The notes under the pieces: generated by a model | Database searches by the model: none | The model's input: only the letters and a program-made list of their open reading frames with translations | What the model was told of the DNA's origin: nothing | Translations under genes and position numbers: made by a program | Shown: in pieces, positions 39,258-53,200 of the stretch | How the letters are laid out: each line of letters begins with the position of its first letter | Position numbering within the stretch: position 1 is the first letter of the stretch | DNA from: Phylloscopus collybita | Lineage: Eukaryota > Chordata > Aves > Passeriformes > Phylloscopidae | DNA length: 64,000 nt | Assembly (NCBI GenBank): GCA_027886175.1 | Contig: JAJNNQ010000078.1 | Span: 310,001 to 374,000 of the forward strand | Direction: 5' to 3'

Positions 39258-39772
39258 TGTTATAAATGCATATTTTAGAGTTGGCTTTTCGCAAATATTG
39301 AAATGAATGTTATGCATATAATGTAAGAAGGTTGTACTGTATTTCCTTTTATTTGTAGAATTTAAAATGTAATGGAGGTATATTTTCAGATAGAAGACAG
39401 AAGAGATGTCTGAAATTCCTGAACTAAAGATTTCTGATGAGAAACAATGAAGCCTTTAAGGGTCTCAATCTCCAGAAGACAGATTTACAACATACATCTG
39501 GACTTTGTGGAGCCTCACAGATAACTTGTATGCTTAGGGGGGACTTGGAACCAAAATGAATATTTGAATCATGCATTAGCTTCTTTAAATATGTAACACC
39601 AAGACTTTCAAATACCAAGGAATTTAGAATGGGCGGTGTGTTGCTTTACACCCTCAGCTGAGCAAGTTACCTTTTTTGTCTCCTTAATTGTCTATTTTTA
39701 TTGTATTTTATTTTATTTTATTTTTATTGAACTTATAAATAAATATAAAAAGGTGAAACGTCATTTTTCACA
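39258..39772 (+). repeat. 3' LTR of the ERV
   Basis: 515 bp, bounded by TG and CA, preceded by the polypurine tract. It is followed directly by unit C sequence (TGGCCAATG), where unit B instead reads TTGTTGTGGCCAATG on the equivalent strand. Confidence 0.85.
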
Positions 39773-40689
39773 TGGCCAATGTTCCCTGACGAGGTAGTAG
39801 CAGAAGCTACAGGTTTTGTTTTATTTTTCAGCGAGGGCTAAAACCTAAACTGGGGGTGAAAGCCATAGCTGGGAAAAGCCAGTTGGGGGGCAAAAGAGGA
39901 AGCTGGACTCAAATCCATAAAGGTGAGGATCTGAAGTCACAGGGTTCAGGAACAGCTGGCGCTGCAGTCTAAACCGGGGGCTGCAGTGGTCTGGAAAGCT
40001 GGTTGGAAGATGTTGGGTGCTTTGGGCTGGTCACGTCAACAAGGCTAACCCCAAAACTTCTATGTGAGCTTAGTGCCAAGGGCCAAGAGCCAAAAGGCCC
40101 CTGGCTGGCTGCAGAAATACGCTCAGAGTGCCCCGAAATACCCCATTGGTTTACAGGGCCAGAATCTAAGTGCCAGAAGTTTGGCTGTGAGAAGTCCTCC
40201 AGATCACCCCTCAAACACTAGCCCATGTTTGGTTTCATGAACAGCTTCATTTTAAGTACCTGCTTCAGTCACTTGAGTTTCATCATTCATTTTAAGATCT
40301 GCAATATGGACCCACTTACTCCAGTTATTATGTCAGTTGTTTTAATCAATTCTTGTTGCATTTTGCTTCTTGTCAACCCTATTTGTTGTTTTCTCAATAA
40401 TAAAGTTTCGTTTTCTTCCCCATCCTAAGTATCAAGTCAAGTTAGTCTATAAATAAAAGGTCAAAAGAAAAACCAGAAAGTCTGCAGCGCCTAAAGCCAG
40501 CAAGACACAGACCAACAGAGTATGGATGGTGTGTTGAAACCAAGATGAGCTGAGTAAAGAAGTTACTCACCGCCAGCTACAAAGTCAAAAACAGACAGTC
40601 CCCACCATCAAGTGCAAGCATCAACTCAAATAAAACTGTTCAGAATATGTGAAAAAAGGACTTAGGATGCGATGCTGGTGTTCCTCAGC

Positions 40690-41350
40690 CCAGCCAGCCC
40701 CCGGCACTGGCGCCAGGAGTGGGCTGCCCCCAGAAAGCCAGGCAATCCAGGGTGCAGCTGCAGGGCACAGCTGCTCTATAGCACAGGTGGCACATGTCAA
40801 GGACAAGGAACAGGGAGAGGCCTTCTGTGTGATTTCCAAACGTGTTTATTGCCTGGAGGGACAGGGACAGGGATAGAAAAAGGCACAGAACCTGGGCTTG
40901 CAGGGGCTTATAAGTGGGGGAGGTCTTGGGAGAGGATACAATTTCCAACCAATCAGGGTGACATGGGGGAGGAACATAAGGCGGGGAGTACAATGCACAG
41001 AGCAATGAAAGAACACAAGGGGAGGGAACAGTTTAAACCAACCACTGGGGCCTCGAAGGTTGGGGGATTGACAGGGAAGGGTCTGGAAGAAGGGGCAGCG
41101 TGAGGGAAGGATTGACAGTTCTGTAGGAGGAGGGAAGGGCAGGTCTAGGGAAGATAGACAACCAGGGCAAAACCAACACTACAGGGGGAAAGGAACAAAC
41201 CATTAGGGATAAAATAGACATACAATAAAAATAACAATAGCAATAGAAAAAATGGGGGGGGGGGGGGGCGTATAAAACTGAACATTAAAACAGACTTGCA
41301 ATTGGAAACACAATAAAAATACACCACAACAACAGATAAACATCTCCTCA
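40690..41350 (-). mobile_element. LTR-like module of unit C
   Basis: Same minus-strand order as in unit A: TATA box (plus about 40908), AATAAA (plus near 40846) and TGGCGCC (plus about 40706-40712). A run of 15 G (41254-41268) is private to this copy. Confidence 0.5.
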
Positions 41351-41473
41351 GCTGATTTCAACAGAAGAAATAGAATACACAGTTTTGGTTGCATAATCCA
41401 AGACACCCATGCTTGCGTTTGGGGGTTCCAGGCCCCTCCTGCTCAGTCTGGGAGTCTCCCTCCCTCCTTTCCC

Positions 41474-41728
41474 TTAATTCAGGCACCTCCTGGCAGCTTT
41501 TTCCTGCAAAGAATCCATGAGTGTGGGATTTTTGGGGGCCAGTTTTGGAGAGGGACAGCTCTGTCTGGCTTTCCCCTCTCTGCTGTGGCCTCTCAGCTGC
41601 CCCCAACACCCTGGGGCTGCTGGGATTTCCCTCCTGGGGACAAGCACGTTCATTCCCTTCCAGGAGCCCAATGCCTGGATGGGGCTCCAGGTCAGGGGCT
41701 CCTTGAGCAGCTGCCCCAGAACCTCCAC
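41474..41728 (-). other. Open frame conserved in all four units (unit C copy)
   Basis: 84 codons, nearly identical to the unit B copy at 29869-30123 and ending RRCLN. Unrecognised; see the unit A entry for the shared motifs. Confidence 0.3.
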
Positions 41729-42699
41729 CAGGGTCTCCCAGCACTTCCAGAGCCGCTCAGCCTGGGGTCCCCAAAGCCCTCAGCAAGCCCCAAATCCCTC
41801 CCAGGAACCCTCAACTCCCTCACACCCAGCATCCCCCACAGCCCCTGCAAGTTCCCCCCACGGCACCAGCCATGGCCATGTCCCCACATGTCACTGGCCA
41901 TGTCCCACCACGGCCTCACCCATGGCTGTCTCCCCACCACGTTTCCATCCCTCTCATTGTCCCCCACATCTCCATCTGGGCCCATGTCCCTCTGTGTCCC
42001 CATGAATGGCCACGTCCCCCTCCATGTCCACGTGTCCCCACATCACTCACCACGTCTATGTCTCCCATGTCCTCACCCATGTCTTAGTTCAATGTCCTTA
42101 TTTTTACCCCAGGGTGAGATTTTTTTAAAGGGATGAAGAGGAATGAAAAGCAAATCAAGGCCAAAAGAAAAAGGATTTCTGTGTCCATGCCAGCTGAGGA
42201 TCCCTGTGCTCGTGTGGGATGGAAGAACATTTTCTGGAGGGGCTTCCACACCACTGTGTCCAAGAGCTTGATCTTGGCTCCAGTTCATCACCATTTGGCT
42301 GCAAAAGACGACCTTTGGAATCAGAAATAAAAATCATGCAATCCCTGAGGATGGAAAAGACCTCCAGGACCATCCAGTATTCCTTGAGGCCACCAGAAGA
42401 GAGGATTGAACACAAAAGATTTTCTGGGTTTGAAGGTCAACAAATCCACTCTGCCCAATGAATTCTCAGTGCCTGTCTGTGTCCCAATGGATGTTCCTGC
42501 CCCTGCGTTCATCCAGGTGCCCACGGGGAGCCAAAAAGATGTGGAGCCCCCCCAGCCAGGTGTCTTGCCAACACAAATCACCAGGGCTCTGCCCAACGGG
42601 GGTCACTGGGGATCATCCGCCGCCGATCCTCCCACGGGGGATGGAGCTGGAGCAGCGCACGAAGCTCTTCCCGCTCTCAGGACACTCCCAGGGCTTCCC

Positions 42700-44840
<2,141 letters not shown>

Positions 44841-44849
44841 GTGTGATGC

Positions 44850-45310
44850 TCAGAATTTGCCAGCTGATGCAGATCCCTTGTATCCCCGGTTTCCAGGAGA
44901 GGAAAACAAGGAGGTCAGGATTTCAGGGGGTTTCTCTGTGCTGGCAGCGGCAGGAGCGGGCGCAGAGCTGCGGCACCGGGAGCACGGGCTGGGGGCCTGC
45001 GGGGAGCTGCGGGGCCGGGCCGGGGCTGTGGGGCAGCCGGGGCTCAGCGCCGGGCGCTGCCTGAGCCCAGCACCCCCCGGGCAGGGCCGGCAGTGGCCCC
45101 CGGCCCCCAGGAGGCTGCGGGACGCCCCGGCCGCTGCCCGGCCCCGTGGAGCTGCCGGCCCTGCCCGCCGGGGGAGCCGCCTTTGGACACTGCGGCAGGA
45201 CAGGCACCGCCTCTGGGATACGGGCTGGGGAGGGCACGGGGAGCACAAGGACCAGCAGCAGCTGGCAAATGGGGATTCCACCTGCAAGGATCCAGATTAT
45301 CCTTGAATCT
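44850..45310. other. GC-rich block shared only by units C and D
   Basis: About 430 bp of very GC-rich, CpG-containing sequence is present here and at 53.21-53.66 kb, and absent from A and B. On the minus strand a frame (44923-45384) includes a hydrophobic LLLVLVLPVPSPA stretch, and D has the same on plus. All frames are open through much of it, so a protein is not claimed. Confidence 0.45.
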
Positions 45311-45684
45311 GTTTGGATCCCTGCAGAAATGAATGGTTTTGCAGAAAGCTCAGCAGCTGTCAGAGGATGAGCACCCACAGGCACTCAGGGGGGCTGCAGG
45401 AGGGGCACAAGAAGCCCCTGCAGCACTTGGTCACAAAGGCACAACAGGGGAAGGCAAGAAGGGAGGAGGAAAAGGCCAAGGGGAAGAAGGCAAAGGCCAT
45501 GGCAGAGTTTCTACAGCCCCTGAGGGATCAAGCCCAGGGCCCAAGGGGGCCCCAGCACCCAGGGCACCGGCTCGGCCACAAGGACCTGGCAGAGGCATTG
45601 CCCTCCTGGGCAGGGGAGAGCCGACCCAAACAGCCCCTGGCAAGGAATCAGGCTTCCAGCTGCAGGCCACAAGGACACTGCAAG

Positions 45685-48480
45685 CACAGACAGCAGCACC
45701 CTCACCAGCAGCAAGTCCACCCCTGCAGGGACATGGATTGGGAGCGGTGGCAGAGCTCCCATCACACCAGGGACCCACCGCACTGGAGCCCTTGAGAACA
45801 TTCAGGGTGGCTCTGCATCGACAGGAGGCCTTTCCTCACAGACACAGGAGCCTCTCCATCCACTCTCAATCTCACACCTAAGGGGGGAAAATGCCGAAAA
45901 TGTCTCTGATTATTCAGGGGATAGGTGGGAAAGATGAGCAGCTGTGTTTTATTCAACCCCTATTAGCAGATGTAAGGAAAGGTTGGAAATGCAGGAATTT
46001 TCATTTGCTCCGAAATGTGATTGTCATTTACTGGGAAAGGATTTGATGGCTAAATTGGGAATGCAAATTCATATTGCAAAAGGTGATACACAGGCTAGTT
46101 CTCCTGTACCTTTGTGACAAATGTCTGGCAAAGCCTGGGATGAAGTGAACCCAGAAGTGTGGGCAGCCCCAGGGAAATTGGGAAAATCAGATCCCCAGCC
46201 TCTCCAAATGACTCTGAAGCAACCAGAACAAGTGGGGTCTAAAAGGAATCCCCTATTCCAAGGGAGGGAAGGAAGGGCTCACAGCCTGATATTGAGCTCC
46301 TGGGAAAGGCAAGGCTTTTGGAGCCAGGGGTCTCTCCCTGTAATGCTCCTGTGCTGCCAGACAAGAAATCAGATGGAATCCATGGAATGGTGCAGGACCT
46401 AAGAACAATAAACGAGATTATTGAACCAAGGCACCCCACAGTCACAGATCCTGACACCATCTGGAACCAGGTTCCCTCCTCACACTGCTCCCATTCAGCA
46501 TCTGATGGAAAAGATGCTTTCTGGGGATGCCCACTCACACAGGATGGTGAACAGGGTTTGGCCTTGGAGTGGGAACAAGAGGAAGAAGGGAAAAATGGGA
46601 AAGATATGGACGGTGCTGCTGCAGGGATGCAGGGAAGCACCAGCCTTATCGGGGCAAGCCTTGCAGAAATCATCAAAAGAATTTACCTCACCCCCAGGGA
46701 TTGGGTTAATGCAGGATGTGGATGACTTTCTCCAGGCAGGAGGACAAGAAGTGGTAGAAGAAGCCTCTGTGAAATGGCTCCGTTTTCAGGCTAAAAACCA
46801 TCTTGGAGTATTTGAAAAAAAAACCTGCAAATGGTTGAGAAAAGATCCAATATTTGGGACATATTTTGACTGAAGGTTTGTGGTGTATTGACCCAGAGAG
46901 GGTCCAAGCAATCTCAGAAGTAACCTTACCCTGGACAAAAAAGGAGATGTGAATATTCTAAGGATTAATAGGGAATTGCAGGATCTGGACTGAGGATTCT
47001 CTACTCCAGCCAGAACATTGTGTGACTTTGTCACCCCAGACAGCCTCACTGTTATGATATGGACACGAGAAAGAGAACAAAACTTGAGAAAATGAAAACA
47101 CTCAAAATGATCGATGCTCCAGCCATGGCTCTTGGAATTGTATGTGAATGTTGAACAGGGCCATGCCAAGGAAATTCCTGTGCTAAAATGTTTGGCCCAG
47201 TGACCAGAGTGGCCTCATTGTCTGCAGAATTGTGCAGCCACAGCCTGAACGGGACCTGAGGCCTGACAGCACAAGGACCTCCTATTGCTGGCATCAAGTT
47301 CAAGCTTTGAAAACCAAAAGAGCAGTGCTCAGTTATTACAGGATGAAACTTGTTCAGTGGCACAGGAGGATTTAGAATTGAGGAGAGGGGAAGGGTTTAA
47401 CCCAGCCTCCTGCTTGAACAGCCTGCTCAGGGGGATGGGAAGAAACCCATGACTGCATTCAAGTGAGAGAGCTCCAGAACCAGGCTAGGAGAGATTTATG
47501 GTACATTCCCTGGCCTGAGGGAGAAAATGTGTTTAGGGATGGGTCTTCAAGGGCAGGAGAAGGGAAAAGAGTTACAAGACAAGCTGTTATTTAGGAAAGG
47601 GAATCAGGCAAAGCACAGGTGACCACCCACATGGTCAGCTCAACCAGCAGAGCTGTGTGTGCTTGTGAGAGCCTGGGACTGAAATGCCCTGAGCAGGAGG
47701 CTTCAATATCTTCTGCTAACACCATGGCACCTAACAGGGTGGTAAAAGCAATTCTGACTGTTTCAGTCATCACTGAATCACTTATTAAGGTGTTTCTAAA
47801 ACAAAGAATTTCAAGAGAAGGGATTGTGGAAGCAATAGTCTCAGATGGGGAACTCATTTTACAGGAAAGATCCTTCAGGGGGTTATGGCAGCTTTAGGGA
47901 CCCAATGGGAGCTCCACAACCCCTGGCACCCCCAGAGCTCAGGTCAGGTAGAAAGAATGAGTGGGGAAATAAAGAAACACCTTTGCAAGCTGGTGATAGA
48001 AACCAAGATGCCATGGGTACAGCTTTTGCCATTGGCTTTGCCAAGAATAAGAGCCAGACCCAGGGCAGATATTCAATTATCTCCCTTGGAACTGGTGTTT
48101 GGAATTCCTTACCCTGGCAATTCTCCACCACGTGCAAGGTCGAGATAAGGGATGGATATTTAAAGCAGTCTGTGGCCAGAATCCTGTCTCCTGTGAAATC
48201 TCTCCCACAGGAAGCTCAGCTGGCACAGACCCTGCCTTTGGACTCTGCTGCTCACAACATCCAACCAGGACATCGGGTCCTGCCCAAGGAGTGGGAAGAA
48301 GCACCACTGGTGGCCAAGTGGCAGCGTGGCCCATCCCAAGTGTCCCTGAGCACAGAAGCAGCCCCAGCACAGCTGAACACGGGGGGACCCCTCACCCTGG
48401 GCTCAGGGTCTCTGAAGCCCCCGAGATTTGGACTTCCCGGCTGCAGGAGGAGGATGGGAGGCTGCGACTGAGCCTGCACT
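45685..48480 (+). pseudogene. Class I (gammaretrovirus-like) pol remnant
   Basis: Broken reading frames in viral order: the end of a protease-like region (GRDLMAKLG near 46035), start of reverse transcriptase (NPEVWAAPGK near 46150; VQDLRTINEI near 46395), a degraded middle (46.6-47.6 kb), then integrase core (SDGE near 47845; HPQSSGQVERM near 47935; LPLALPRIRARPR near 48030) and its C-terminal part (IQPGHRVL near 48260). At least three frameshifts and internal losses separate these blocks. No LTR was found on either side. It interrupts homology between C and the other units and is non-functional. Confidence 0.75.
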
Positions 48481-49420
48481 GAAGGCAGGGGAGCAGCAGC
48501 CAGGGCTCCACAGCGGGGGAAGCCCCTGTGCCTGCCCACAGATCCTCTGCTGGAATGCTCTGCCTGGGCACCCTCCCTTGGCATCTCCAGGCACTGCGGG
48601 CCAATCCTTGCTGCCACTGCTGCAGCTTCAGGGCTTTCTGTGCCTGCACTGCCACAGGGGCTGGGGAGACACCGGGAGAATTCCACTCTGGGGCTCAGCC
48701 AGACTCACACTCTGGGCTGGCTGGGGTTAGATGGGTGGAAAATAGACCGACTTTAAAATTTTTCTTTTTTTCTTTTATTTCTCCACTCAGGCTCGGTTTG
48801 CCTTTGCCCCGGGGAAAGGAATTTTAAAGTTTTTATTTGAAGGAATATTACACCACTCAGCAGAGATGAGTTGAACTCAGCAACTTGGAAGCAATGAACA
48901 TCAAATCCATGGATTTCTATGGGTCCAGACTGTAAAAAGTTTAGGAAAAATCCAGTAAAACTCACATGTCATGGAATGATTTTCTCTGCACACCGGGCTA
49001 TGTGTGGATGAAATGATTTCTGTTGCACATCCTGGCCAGAATCAAGTGATGTCTTGACTCTCTAACACTAAAAATATTCTTGGAGAAATTTTGTTTTTCC
49101 CACAGTATCAGTGACAAGATTACCATTAGAATAATATTTTGAAATAATCGTACTTTTGTATTTTCAGATAGGTTTGGGCCAGGGGTGTGAGAATCAATTT
49201 TTAGTCCTGGGAAAAGAAATAGAAAAACCTTGATTGCTTTGGAATGTTTTTGTGTGTGTTAGTGTGTGGCTCCTAGTGAAGGCAAAATTTTGGTATATGA
49301 GGTTTTCAAAGTTCACCTTCAGATGCCATTGTGGAAAACGAGAAGAGCTTTAAAGGTGACCCTTAAACGAATAAAAAGTTAATAGAACATGACAAAAAAA
49401 AAAAAAAAAAAAAAAAGCAG
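48481..49420 (+). other. Non-coding stretch ending in AATAAA plus poly(A)
   Basis: A possible polyadenylation signal (49370-49375) is followed 18 bp later by 23 A (49394-49416). This resembles the inserted 3' end of a polyadenylated RNA. Upstream is AT-rich sequence without a recognised gene. Confidence 0.45.
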
Positions 49421-50158
49421 ATTGCCTGGGAGCACATGAGAGTCATTCAGTGGCTGCCCAGGAAGAGAAGCTCGAGTTCCAGGCAGCCAGGAGAGGAGCT
49501 TTAGAAATGCAAATTCACACTGCTGGGGAAAAGTGTGCACAATGCACCAGGGGCTTCTTGCCTGGGGCAGGAATTGGGCTGATTCCCTCTGTCCCTCAGC
49601 CCAAGCCCTGCCTGCTTACAAAGACAGAATTTGCACAGCTAAAGGCAGAGCCCAGAGTGAGAATCTCTGACTTTGCAACTGAAATGGGTTCAATTGCAAT
49701 AGAAAACATCAAACAGAGAATGTTATGAAAACTTCACATAAAAAAGTGTCTGTGTGGGGGAATCATCCTTCTCCCCACTCTAACATGTGCTGGCATTGTC
49801 TATGTTATACAGGGGGTATCAGACCTCTGGGTGTTTTTAGCTACCGCAAGTTCACCGAAATCCGGTGGAAATCAAAATTTATTATTTAATCAGAGAAAAG
49901 CGATCAATTGAGGCACCCCACGCAGGAGGGAGCGCCTCAAAAATGGGGAAAAGATGAAACGGCCACCAGAACAAATCCTATAACACCACGGAGCAGCTCC
50001 TGGGAACCCCAACGAATGCATATCAGGAGCCAGAGAAGGCATTTATAATTTGAATTGCATCATTAGATTACAAGCTCACCTCGAAATAATAACCACTCAA
50101 TCCACCCAAACGAGGAACGCGACATTTCACATCGATGCTGGTATCAGATTATCTCTTA
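49421..50158. other. Mixed sequence left of the CpG promoter
   Basis: 49450-49728 is an open frame of 92 codons without recognised motifs. 50045-50150 is a diverged minus-strand fragment of the unit segment seen at 52.69-52.83 kb (TTATTTCGAGG...GCTTGTAATCTAAT), joined directly to the CpG region. This may be a truncated fifth unit. Confidence 0.4.
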
Positions 50159-51013
50159 GCCCAGGCACCCGCGGGAAGGAGACCGCGGGCAGCCGCTCCC
50201 ACAGCGCCCTCAGGGCACGGGGAACACGGCGCGGACACGGCACAACCCAGCCACAGCCAGAGCCCCCTGCCGCCCCCTCCGCCCGCAGCCAGCCCCGAGC
50301 CCCGGCACAACCAGCGCGGCTCCCACCTGCGCCGGGGCCGCTCCTCAGCCGAGGTTTCCGAGCAATGCCGGAATTCAGCGAAAGACAGGCGAGTTCCTGC
50401 CGTGGGCAGAGCCCGCCGGTCGTCGTGATTGGCTGGTTCTGCCGTCACTCTTCGATCTCGTGCGCTGATTGGGCAGAGCGGGGACAAGCACAGCCCCTGT
50501 TCCGGCCCCAGAGCGCCCCGGGCCCGCGCTCGGCCCCGCCGGGGCCGGGCTGGCTCCACCCCGCGGGGCCGCCGCTCTGCGGAGCCTGTCAATCAACGGA
50601 GATCTGTCTCGTAGCCACGCCCACAGAGGGGTGACAGTGGGGGTGGGTTCACTCTGCCGTGTGCAGAGCCCGCCCCTGGCTCGCGGCCATTGGCTGATGG
50701 TGCCGTCACTCCTGGCTGTCGCTGCGCGCTGATTGGGCAGAACGGGCAGAGCGCGGCCCTGTCGCAAGCGGAGGCGCCATTTTCGGATGGCAGCGGCCGG
50801 AGCCCCGTGAGGCGGCGGCGGAGCTCGGAGGTGGCCCCGGCGCAGGTGGGAGCCGCGCTGGGTTGTGCCGGGCTCGGGGCTGGCTGCGGGCGGAGGGGGC
50901 GGCAGGGGGCTCTGGCTGTGGCTGGGTTGTGCCGTGTCCGCGCCGTGTTCCCCGTGCCCTGAGGGCGCTGCGGGAGCGGCTGCCCGCGGTCTCCTTCCCG
51001 CGGGTGCCTGGGC
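50159..51013. promoter_or_regulatory. CpG-rich bidirectional promoter with mirrored first exons
   Basis: Two near-identical 181-bp arms (50159-50339 and 50833-51013) are inverted. Each carries a splice donor GCGCAG|GTGGGA: exon edge 50844 on plus and 50327 on minus. Between them are CpG-rich sequence, CCAAT motifs (GATTGGCTGG near 50429, GATTGGGCAG near 50465 and 50730, CCATTGGCTG near 50688), GC boxes (CCACGCCC, CCCGCCC) and GGCGCCATTTTCGG near 50775, a YY1-like start-site motif. It is placed to drive ZNF D to the right and ZNF C to the left. The first exons look non-coding. Confidence 0.65.
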
Positions 51014-51091
51014 AGGAGCCGGGGCCGGAGCAGCGCTGGCTCGTCCCGGTTCCTGTGGGTAGGACGGAGGTGGCTGCGCTGTCCCCGGGCC

Positions 51092-51500
51092 TGTGAGGGA
51101 AAATTGGCATCGCCAGAGGTTTCTGACCCCGAAGGAGCCAGAGGAGTCCTGTAAAAGTGACTTTATTGATGAACAAAGGGAGAGGCCATGCGGCATTTGC
51201 CATGCGGTCTCTCCAATTGTTGTAGTACGCTGCCTCCTTTTTATCCTGATTTTCCCTTCTGCATCTCCCTCTCCCTTTGCCCAGTGGCGAAGGTCCTTGG
51301 AAAGTTCAGACTTCCCTGATCCGCCTGCTGCATGTCCTCGTTAATATGCACCCCCCTTTTGTATAACATCCGATATTCATAGGTCTCTTCAGTCTTTGTT
51401 CTTCTCCATGTTGAGGAATTACGCAGGATCTTGGCTGAGCAGCAGTCCGTGTCAATGAATAACATTTTGCGAAACTGATGAGTTTCTCTCCTTGCTTCCT
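51092..51500 (-). mobile_element. LTR-like element in unit D, first intron
   Basis: On the minus strand it contains AATAAAGTCAC (plus near 51160) and ends CCCTCACA at 51092. A diverged copy lies at 22260-22700 in the opposite orientation. Its 5' boundary is not resolved, as similarity with unit sequence continues past 51305. Confidence 0.4.
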
Positions 51501-52374
51501 GATCTTCAAGTCCCCGCCCCTATCTCCAAGCAGATTCACTCACTCACTCTGTTTTTTTCTTCCTGGGTTCTCTTTGGTTTTGGGATGATTGTCAGTGGCC
51601 TCAGTTGTGAGAAAAACGAGAATTCAGTCTTAGAATATTTTCCAAAAGTGCAGTAAGGGAAAAAACTAGGATAATGCCCACGCTGGTATGTTCCTGGCCA
51701 TCAGCCCAGGAACACCCTGCACATTAAGGCAGCCTTATCTCTGTGCTGTTCCTTTACTGAGGGACATACATATTCAGGAGTTTCATGCTCTACTCAAACA
51801 TTCCTGGCAGCTTTTGACAGTTTAGAAACTTGTCTTTATTTTAGTTCTCTGCTCTGGCTTATCTACATAACATCCTGCAGATGAGGTCAATCTCTTATAT
51901 TTCTTCTTGTGGCCTCATCCTGTTGTTTCACACTTCCCAGAGAGCAAACAGTTCACAAACTTTTCTCTCATTATTCTCTGCTGCTCTGGTTTGTGTTGCC
52001 CTTATCCCTTGGAGAGGTCAGTCAGCAGCTGTGGGAAACAACCTGATTGCTTTATACAGTTCTCTGGGTTGCACACAAGTATTTGACCATTTTCTATTTT
52101 GCTCAGGCCTACAGTACAATACATTCATCCCATTATTAGTTTTATAAGCTTTGAGGTGTCTACATCAACATCAACTACTCATCACACTGCTGCTTCCATG
52201 AGTTACATGGTGCAGACTTCAAATGAGCAATGAGGTTAAATGAGCAAGCAGCTCAAAGGGATTCTAAACTGCACTGTGCTTACAATCAATAACCACAGAT
52301 AAAGATCAAGACACAAATGTGAAAGCCAATATTCTCGGGTCATTTTCAACAATTCCCTGTCCTTTTGTAGCCGT

Positions 52375-53200
52375 TTGTGGCTCAGGAGGCCTGGCTGCCA
52401 CCTGCATCCCCTTGCTCAGCTGCTGAATGAGCTGCACTCAGCAAGGTGTCCTGCATGGCCCAAAGATGAGAGTTGCTGTAGCACAGAAGAGGAGGAAGAG
52501 CATTCGTTTAACCCCTGGTGTGCCAGGGAAGCCCGAAACCATGTCCCATTCCCATCCTATCCACATTTGGGCCGGAACATGAGCTGCTTTCTTATTCTCT
52601 TGTTCTCTGTTTAACCACTTTTGCATTATCATCTCTTTGCCACCAGCATCTTGAGTCATTTAATTTTCCCCACTGTGCTCCTCCTTCTGCTCATGGATAA
52701 TCTGATCCCATCCCATGGTGAAATGTTGTGTTCTTGGTTTGAGTGGATTGGTGGTCCAGACTCAAGAGCTGGATCTGTCTGGTTGGTTCTTATTTCGAGG
52801 ACAGCTTGCAATCTAATTATTGCTTGCAGTGTCCTTGTGCCCTGCAGCTGGAAGCCTGATTCCTTGCCAGGGGCTGTTTGGGTCGGCTCTCCCCTGCCCA
52901 GGAGGGCAATGCCTCTGCCAGGTCCTTGTGGCCGAGCCGGTGCCCTGGGTGCTGGGGCCCCCTTGGGCCCTGGGCTTGATCCCTCAGGGGCTGTAGAAAC
53001 TCTGCCATGGCCTTTGCCTTCCCCTTGGCCTTTTCCTCCTCCCTTCTTGCCTTCCCCTGCTGTGCCTTTGTGACCAAGTGCTGCAGGGGCTTCTTGTGCC
53101 CCTCCTGCAGCCCCCCTGAGTGCCTGTGGGTGCTCATCCTCTGACAGCTGTTGAGCTTTCTGCAAAACCATTCATTTCTGCAGGGACCCAAACCAAGTCA
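52375..53200. other. Unit D leader segment, mirrored in A and C
   Basis: Open frames 52375-52614 (plus) and 52656-53191 (minus) match the frames at 23.3-24.1, 25.75-26.3 and 45.3-45.9 kb. The minus-strand frame has a basic KARREEEKAKGK stretch. No family is recognised. Relative to the ZNF exon this is upstream intron-like sequence. Confidence 0.35.

Larger units (their letters stand above)
33200..39772 (+). mobile_element. Endogenous retrovirus with two LTRs, degraded interior
   Basis: Direct repeats at 33200-33766 (5' LTR) and 39258-39772 (3' LTR) both begin TGTTATAAATGCATATTTT and end TTTTTCACA. Two bases after the 5' LTR is TGGGTCGCTCGTCCGGGAT, like a proline-tRNA primer-binding site. Directly before the 3' LTR is a polypurine tract (AAAAAGGAAGAGGAGG). 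The interior has a GC-rich proline-rich region (35.4-36.24 kb, gag-like position) and a retropepsin-like stretch near 36.26-36.40 kb. The rest is AT-rich with no long frame. The flanks (GGGAT before, TGGCC after) do not form a target-site duplication. No intact viral gene is present. Confidence 0.85.

Noticed and set aside
50050..51196. Long frames on both strands over the CpG-rich region
   Set aside because: Typical of CpG-rich sequence with few stop codons. The splice donors and promoter motifs explain the region better.
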